DNA from: Alistipes sp.
Lineage (GTDB): Bacteria; Bacteroidota; Bacteroidia; Bacteroidales; Rikenellaceae
Length of the DNA stretch: 64,000 nucleotides
Reading direction: 5' to 3'
Assembly: GCA_017937805.1 (NCBI GenBank)
Contig: JAGBCX010000079.1
Location: 1 to 64,000 of the forward strand
Under the pieces are notes generated by a model. The model was not told where the DNA came from. It made no database searches and saw only the letters and a list, made by a program, of their open reading frames with translations. Within the stretch, counting starts at the first letter, position 1; each line of letters begins with the position of its first letter. Shown here one piece after another: positions 59,844-64,000 of this stretch. The position numbers and the translations under genes were made by a program.

Positions 59844-60113
59844 TTGCCCACCAACCCCGAATGTGCGGTTATTATAATAAAGAAAGTGTGAGGTTGATTT
59901 TCGTTTATTGAATAGAAGGTTGTGGAATGACCTTTAAGAGAATAAACGCTGCATGCCCCACACCTGTATATAGCAATACATTGGCATAGAGCATACCAAC
60001 TGCGTATATACAAGAAATGAGTGCTGTTCGTTCGCCCTCTCTTATGAAAACTTCCACATTTTCTATTCAGGACTGCGAAAACACTTTCTATATGTCTGCA
60101 ATCCAACGGACTG
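59844..60113 (-). ncRNA. Candidate structured leader RNA, copy C
   Basis: Minus-strand element with the shared opening GCAGTCCGTTGGATTGCAG and the shared AATCAACCTCACACTTTC plus CGGGGTTGGTGGGCAA ending. The closing helix is GAAAGTGT (60081-60088) with ACACTTTC (59882-59889). Inner helices are GAAAA/TTTTC (60046-60063), GTATATA/TATATAC (59966-59972 with 60005-60011), TTGG/CCAA (59981-59984 with 59996-59999), CGTTTATT/AATAAACG (59902-59909 with 59941-59948) and AAGGT/ACCTT (59916-59920 with 59930-59934). These fall at the same places as the helices of copy A with different bases. Confidence 0.65.
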
Positions 60114-60118
60114 CACCA

Positions 60119-60126
60119 CAAAGTTA
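60119..60126 (-). promoter_or_regulatory. -7 box of leader copy C
   Basis: Minus-strand TAACTTTG. No well-spaced TTTG is seen upstream, unlike copies A and B. Confidence 0.5.
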
Positions 60127-60156
60127 AAAACTTATTTTCGTTTTTTCATAAATTTC

Positions 60157-60188
60157 ACAAAAAAAGAGCGAGAAAAATTCTCGCCCTT
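60157..60188 (-). terminator. Terminator of fabI
   Basis: GCGAGAA pairs with TTCTCGC (60168-60174 with 60178-60184), followed on the minus strand by a T run. CTACTCA-type repeats fill 60189-60225 up to and into the end of fabI. Confidence 0.8.
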
Positions 60189-60214
60189 AATAACTACTCA
60201 CTACTCTCTACTCG

Positions 60215-61042
60215 TTACTCACTGATTTTTCCTTTTCCGTACGCCTCAATTACCGATGGGCAAATTGCCATATTCGAGAAGCCGCCATCGTGGTAGAGGT
60301 TTTGCATCGTAACCTTGCGCGTCAAGTCCGAGAAGAGCGTCACCACATAGTCGGCACAATCGTCTGCCGTAGCGTTGCCAAGTGGCGAAATCTCGTCTGC
60401 CATCTCAAACCACTGACCAAGTCCTGCTATACCCTGCCCCGCCGTTGTCATTGTTGGCGACTGCGAAACGGTATTTACGCGCACTCCGCACTTCTTGCCA
60501 TAAATCGCTCCGAACGAGCGAGTTATACTCTCCAACAACGCCTTCGCATCCGCCATATCGTTATAGCCGATAACGGTGCGCTGCGCTGCGATATAGGACA
60601 ACGACACCACCGAGCCATACTCCGCCATTGCATCTTTCTGGTAGAGTGTCTGCAACAGCTTGTGGAACGACAGAGCCGATATATCGATTGTCTTCAACAT
60701 ATTTTGGTAGTTGGTATCCTCGTAGGGGATATTCTTGCGCACATTTGGCGACATTCCGACTGCATGAAGCACGAAGTCAATCTTTCCACCGAAATGCTCC
60801 AATGCGGTATCGACTAAGTTTTGTAAATCTTCAACCGAGGTTGCATCGGCAGGAACAACCAATGCACCGGTCTGCTCTGCCAACTGATTTATTGTACCCA
60901 AACGGATTGACACGGGGGTATTTGTGAGGAGAATCTCTGCGCCCTCCTCCACTGCACGCTCGGCAACTTTCCACGCAATCGACAACTCGTTGAGTGCGCC
61001 AAAGATAATACCACGCTTGCCTTTCAAAAGATTGTAAGCCAT
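60215..61042 (-). CDS. fabI: Enoyl-[acyl-carrier-protein] reductase FabI
   Basis: A 275-residue SDR-type enzyme of fatty-acid elongation that reduces trans-2-enoyl-ACP with NADH. GIIFGALNELSIAWKVAE is the FabI version of the cofactor loop (GxxxxxSIAW), and the catalytic Tyr-x6-Lys appears in GYNDMADAKALLES. VNTVSQSPTMTTAGQGI stands where FabI has VNAISAGPIRTLA, so this is a slightly diverged member common in Bacteroidetes. The ATG at 61042 is used, since the longer frame begins at TTG. A -7 box (TACCTTTG) is at 61069-61076. Confidence 0.92.
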   Translation of the reverse strand: MAYNLLKGKRGIIFGALNELSIAWKVAERAVEEGAEILLTNTPVSIRLGTINQLAEQTGALVVPADATSVEDLQNLVDTALEHFGGKIDFVLHAVGMSPNVRKNIPYEDTNYQNMLKTIDISALSFHKLLQTLYQKDAMAEYGSVVSLSYIAAQRTVIGYNDMADAKALLESITRSFGAIYGKKCGVRVNTVSQSPTMTTAGQGIAGLGQWFEMADEISPLGNATADDCADYVVTLFSDLTRKVTMQNLYHDGGFSNMAICPSVIEAYGKGKISE

Positions 61043-61068
61043 AACCAAAAATTTAAGTTATTACAAGG

Positions 61069-61076
61069 CAAAGGTA
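61069..61076 (-). promoter_or_regulatory. -7 box of fabI promoter
   Basis: Minus-strand TACCTTTG, 26 bases before the start codon; the -33 region overlaps the adjacent AATTAAGAATT repeat. Confidence 0.62.
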
Positions 61077-61079
61077 GCA

Positions 61080-61115
61080 AAATTAAGAATTAAAAATTAA
61101 GAATTAAGAATTATT
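61080..61115. repeat. AATTAAGAATT tandem repeat upstream of fabI
   Basis: About four TTAAGAA/TTAAAAA units. A second tract of the same family, in reverse sense, is at about 61180-61203 beyond the terminator. Confidence 0.7.
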
Positions 61116-61132
61116 TTAACCACAGCCCATCA

Positions 61133-61168
61133 AAAACAAACCCTCCGCAGAAAAAATTCTGCGGAGGG
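61133..61168 (-). terminator. Terminator downstream of rluB
   Basis: CCCTCCGCAGAA pairs with TTCTGCGGAGGG (61141-61152 with 61157-61168), with T-rich sequence on the minus strand. The stem repeats the one at 28925-28948, including the flanking CAAAC. Confidence 0.85.
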
Positions 61169-61221
61169 CAAAGAGAATAATTCTTAATTCTTAACTCTTA
61201 ATTTAGCCAACGGCCATATAT

Positions 61222-62355
61222 CTATTCGTATCTTCCAGCCTTCAAGCGAGCCACCTCGTCAGAGGTGAGGAAGCGCCAAGCGCCACGCTTCAAGTTCTTC
61301 TTGGTCAAGCCGGCATAATAGACACGGTCGAGTTTTGTAACCTTGTAGCCAAGATGCTCGAACATACGGCGCACGATGCGGTTGCGGCCCGAGTGAATCT
61401 CAACGCCCACCGACTTTTTATCATCTTTGATATAGGAAATCTCATCGAAGTAGATATCGCCATCTTCGAGAGTGATACCCTCAGCAAGTTGCTCGAAATC
61501 GGCACGAGTAAGCGCCTTATCGAGTGTAACTTCGTAAATCTTCTTCTTGCGCAACGATGGGTGAGTCAGCTGGCGAGTAATATCGCCATCGTTGGTAAAG
61601 AGCAACAATCCCAACGAGTTTTTATCCAAGCGACCAACCGGATAGATACGCTCCTTGCAAGCGTTCTGCACCAACTCCATAACGGTCTTCTCGGCGTGGT
61701 CATCTTCGAGGGTTGTAACATAGCCCTTCGGCTTATTCAACACGAGATATACATTCTTCTCGCCCTGCAAACGCTCATCGTTGAACTTCACGACATCGGT
61801 AGGCTTAACCTTTGTGCCGAGTTCGGTTACGATAACGCCATTCACGCTAACCAAACCTGCTGCAATAAAGTCATCTGCCTCACGGCGCGAGCAGAGTCCC
61901 GACTGTGCCACAAAGCGATTTAGACGAATTTCGCCAGTAACCTTGTTTGGGTTATATTTCGGATAGCTACGCTCGGCAGTTGGCTTGCCCTTACCTTTGT
62001 AGCCGACTCCCTTGCCCTTGTAACCCTCGCTCTTGCCGAATGGCTTGCGTGCGCCCTCCGACTTGCGACCGCCATTGAAACCTTCTCTCGTCTCTCGTCT
62101 TTCGTCTCTCGTCTTAAAAGAAGGCTCTTGTCTAAACGGTTTTCCGCTTTCCGCTCTCCGTTTTCCGTTCTCTACGCCTCGCTTTGGGCGATTATCATCG
62201 GTGAAATTGGGATTGAACGATGCTCGCTTTGGTCGCTCACTCTTAAAACTCTCTCTCGTCTCTCGTCTTTCATCACTCGTTTTTGTGGTGCGCAAACGCT
62301 TATCCTTCGCAAAGCGTGAAAGTGCAGACGAAGAGTCGCTATTAAAATTTCTCAT
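61222..62355 (-). CDS. rluB: Pseudouridine synthase RluB-like with disordered repeat-bearing N-terminus
   Basis: A 377-residue protein. The catalytic part (about 142-377) has an S4 RNA-binding domain (RLNRFVAQSGLCSRREADDF), then the RsuA/RluB motif YPVGRLDKNSLGLLLFTNDG with the catalytic Asp near 239, and GRNRIVRRMFEHLGY. It should isomerise a uridine in 23S rRNA. The first 140 residues are low-complexity, basic and probably disordered. They include DERRETRE twice and ENGKRRAESGKP once; these are encoded by DNA of the same repeat families that fill spacers elsewhere in the window. A -7 box is at 62388-62395. Confidence 0.92.
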   Translation of the reverse strand: MRNFNSDSSSALSRFAKDKRLRTTKTSDERRETRESFKSERPKRASFNPNFTDDNRPKRGVENGKRRAESGKPFRQEPSFKTRDERRETREGFNGGRKSEGARKPFGKSEGYKGKGVGYKGKGKPTAERSYPKYNPNKVTGEIRLNRFVAQSGLCSRREADDFIAAGLVSVNGVIVTELGTKVKPTDVVKFNDERLQGEKNVYLVLNKPKGYVTTLEDDHAEKTVMELVQNACKERIYPVGRLDKNSLGLLLFTNDGDITRQLTHPSLRKKKIYEVTLDKALTRADFEQLAEGITLEDGDIYFDEISYIKDDKKSVGVEIHSGRNRIVRRMFEHLGYKVTKLDRVYYAGLTKKNLKRGAWRFLTSDEVARLKAGRYE

Positions 62356-62387
62356 ACTTATATTTTGTTATTCGTTATTTCTGTGCG

Positions 62388-62395
62388 CAAAGGTA
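62388..62395 (-). promoter_or_regulatory. -7 box of rluB promoter
   Basis: Minus-strand TACCTTTG, 32 bases before the start codon, with a TTG (62417-62419) 21 bases upstream. Confidence 0.62.
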
Positions 62396-62464
62396 CACTA
62401 ATTTTCGTAATTAGCGCAATTCCACCCCAATTCCGTTACAAAAAAGATGATTTTGGCGTATTTT

Positions 62465-63529
62465 TTAGTTTATAATTTTGTGGTAGGCCTCGCGGAACGC
62501 TCCGCTTGTTAGGGTAATACGACCGCAATGGGCATAGCCCATCTTTTTGAGCAGTGAGCGCATCGCCACATTGTCACGATGGGTATCAATGCGAATATCC
62601 TTAACACCTCGCTCGACACACAACTCCTCCGCATAGTGCAAAATCTCTTTCGCTATACCCTTCCGGCGACACTTGTCAGCTACGGCAATTCGATGAACAA
62701 CGGCATAAGGATTTTCATTCAGCCACCCTTTGCCTTTTATCTCGAAATAGGTTGGTTCGCCGTCAAAAGAGGCAACAAATGTAGCAGATATAACTCCGTT
62801 TAACTCAACAATATAATTGTTGTTATATGATATATCGCTTAATATAATATCCTGCGTAGGATAACCATCTTGCCATTGGTCTATATTCTGCCCTGCAAAC
62901 CACTTTTGAGCATCGGCAACAAGCCCCATAACTGCACCTAAATCTTCGGCACTACCCTTACGGAAGCGAAGGTTTTTGCGAATGCCTTTCAGTTGGCGAT
63001 TTAGCTCCTTTTCTCGACCGCCTGTAACCTTATCAAGCAGTGTGTGAAACTCTGCCGAGTGGTTATGATGTACAGTATGACAGAGTTCGTGCAGCACCAC
63101 AAACTCCTGTAAATGAGCAGGCAAGGTCATCAGAAAAAGCGACAACGACAGATTATTTCGCGAGGTGCAACAGCCCCATTTTGAGCGAGTTGCACGAATA
63201 GTTACACGCCCATACGAAAATCCGTATTGGCGCGCTAACCGCGCCACCATTGCGGGTAAAACTTGCTTCGCCTCTCTGCGCAGTTCCTCGATTTGTGCAG
63301 ACGAATAGTCCGAGCCTTGCATTGCTCGTTGCGAAATTTTCTCACGCATCTGTAACACCCACTCTGCCTTCTCCTCCAAAAAGCGCAACGCCTTGGCAGT
63401 CGAAACAAGGCGCGGATAGGACAATCGCACCTCGCCCGTAGGTTTTACCGAGAGCGAAATGCGACTTGTAGTCCAGCGTTGGCGCAACACGACATCGCCA
63501 AGACGAGGGTGTTTATATATCTTATCCAT
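62465..63529 (-). CDS. YgjP-like metallopeptidase fused to GNAT acetyltransferase
   Basis: A 354-residue protein with two domains in one frame. Residues about 1-190 are a DUF45/YgjP (M48-like) domain: RATRSKWGCCTSRNNLSL is its conserved strand and VLHELCHTVHHNHSAEFH its zinc motif HELCH plus distal His. Residues about 193-354 are a GNAT acetyltransferase: it begins RKGSAEDLGAVMGLVADAQ, and VAVADKCRRKGIAKEIL-type acetyl-CoA loop (AVADKCRRKGIAK) is followed by VAMRSLLKKMGY. The ATG at 63529 is used; a TTG precedes it. The two functions are not known to be linked. Confidence 0.85.
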   Translation of the reverse strand: MDKIYKHPRLGDVVLRQRWTTSRISLSVKPTGEVRLSYPRLVSTAKALRFLEEKAEWVLQMREKISQRAMQGSDYSSAQIEELRREAKQVLPAMVARLARQYGFSYGRVTIRATRSKWGCCTSRNNLSLSLFLMTLPAHLQEFVVLHELCHTVHHNHSAEFHTLLDKVTGGREKELNRQLKGIRKNLRFRKGSAEDLGAVMGLVADAQKWFAGQNIDQWQDGYPTQDIILSDISYNNNYIVELNGVISATFVASFDGEPTYFEIKGKGWLNENPYAVVHRIAVADKCRRKGIAKEILHYAEELCVERGVKDIRIDTHRDNVAMRSLLKKMGYAHCGRITLTSGAFREAYHKIIN

Positions 63530-63555
63530 CAATTTAGATAAGGTGGTACAACTTT

Positions 63556-64000
63556 TTAATCTCCAATTCGTTGGCGAACGACCTCGAATAGCATAATTGC
63601 CGCTGCTGCCGAGACATTCAAAGACTCGATTGCGCCAATCATCGGGATTGCTAACTGCTCATCGCACAACTTCAAAACCTCCTTCGAGATACCGTTCTCC
63701 TCCGAGCCCATAACAATAACGGTAGGCTTGGTCAGGTCGGCATCGTACATCAATTTTCGACTATGCTCCGTAGCGGCAACAATCTGAAAGCCCTCCGCCT
63801 GCAACGACTTCAAAGTATTACGAATTGAGCCAACACGAGCCACCGGAATACGAGTCAGCGCACCTGCCGAAGAGCGAATAGAGTCGGCATTTACGGGTGC
63901 CGAGTTTTTCAGTGATGAGATAATGCCGTGCGCACCTGCACACTCTGCCGAACGAGCTATGCCGCCAAAGTTGCGCACATCGGTAACATTATCGAACACC
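63556..64000 (-). CDS. rlmB: 23S rRNA 2'-O-methyltransferase, RlmB/TrmH type (5' end beyond window)
   Basis: The last 147 codons of a SpoU-family methyltransferase. The first visible residues, VFDNVTDVRNFGGIARSAECAG, are motif 1 (N-x-x-x-R-x-x-G/A-R). VMGSEENGISKEV is motif 2, and IPMIGAIESLNVSAAAAIMLFEVVRQR is motif 3 with the SAM-binding knot. The family methylates a guanosine or other ribose in rRNA or tRNA. The N-terminal substrate-binding domain lies outside the window, so RlmB is the likelier of several SpoU members. Confidence 0.85.
   Translation of the reverse strand, partial: VFDNVTDVRNFGGIARSAECAGAHGIISSLKNSAPVNADSIRSSAGALTRIPVARVGSIRNTLKSLQAEGFQIVAATEHSRKLMYDADLTKPTVIVMGSEENGISKEVLKLCDEQLAIPMIGAIESLNVSAAAAIMLFEVVRQRIGD

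Overview
The window is a chromosomal stretch of a Bacteroidota bacterium, most likely order Bacteroidales. The evidence is the set of lineage-typical parts: promoters with the Bacteroidetes TAnnTTTG -7 box, BACON, DUF5689, DUF4988 and BspA-type leucine-rich lipoproteins, TonB-dependent receptors with a carboxypeptidase-like N-terminal domain, and heparinase II/III-like lyases. A Rikenellaceae/Alistipes-like source fits but cannot be proved from sequence reading alone. Both ends cut a gene: a glycosyltransferase at base 1 and an RlmB-type rRNA methyltransferase at base 64000. No tRNA, rRNA, insertion sequence, prophage or CRISPR array was seen.

Layout. 1-3.7 kb: repeat-rich spacer, a structured leader element, an Abi-like membrane protein and a BspA-like lipoprotein. 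3.7-8.6 kb: bacterioferritin, a tripartite MFS/HlyD/TolC efflux operon with a possible leader-peptide attenuator, and a small XRE regulator. 8.8-12.5 kb: acyl-ACP thioesterase and an M16 peptidase. 12.7-22.2 kb: five genes on one strand that look like a surface nucleic-acid scavenging locus (two secreted nucleases, a TonB receptor, two DUF5689 lipoproteins). 22.5-28.8 kb: dnaA, phosphohexomutase, a glycerol-1-phosphate dehydrogenase-like enzyme, an SDR and a DUF486 protein. 29-30.6 kb: a BACON lipoprotein behind a second copy of the leader. 30.7-36.7 kb: argS, obg, a divergent TonB-receptor-like barrel and an orphan response regulator. 36.7-43.4 kb: OmpA-like protein, NhaC antiporter, DUF349 protein, YidC. 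43.4-49.4 kb: DEDD exonuclease, two heparinase-like lyases and a MATE exporter. 49.5-56 kb: hpt, queE, ftsB-like gene, thiL, a polysaccharide flippase, aroQ, ptb, ackA. 56-64 kb: TPM/LemA pair, a second BspA-like lipoprotein behind a 45-residue small ORF and a third leader copy, fabI, rluB, a metallopeptidase-GNAT fusion and rlmB.

The most unusual signal is a roughly 200-270 nt element present three times (about 424-696 +, 30361-30576 - and 59844-60113 -), always upstream of surface lipoprotein genes. The copies share conserved ends and a closing 8-bp helix, while their inner hairpins keep position but differ in sequence, as expected of a structured RNA. Other points are a REP-like repeat with a compensated hairpin, many families of short tandem repeats in spacers, and the apparent capture of two of those families inside the disordered N-terminus of RluB.
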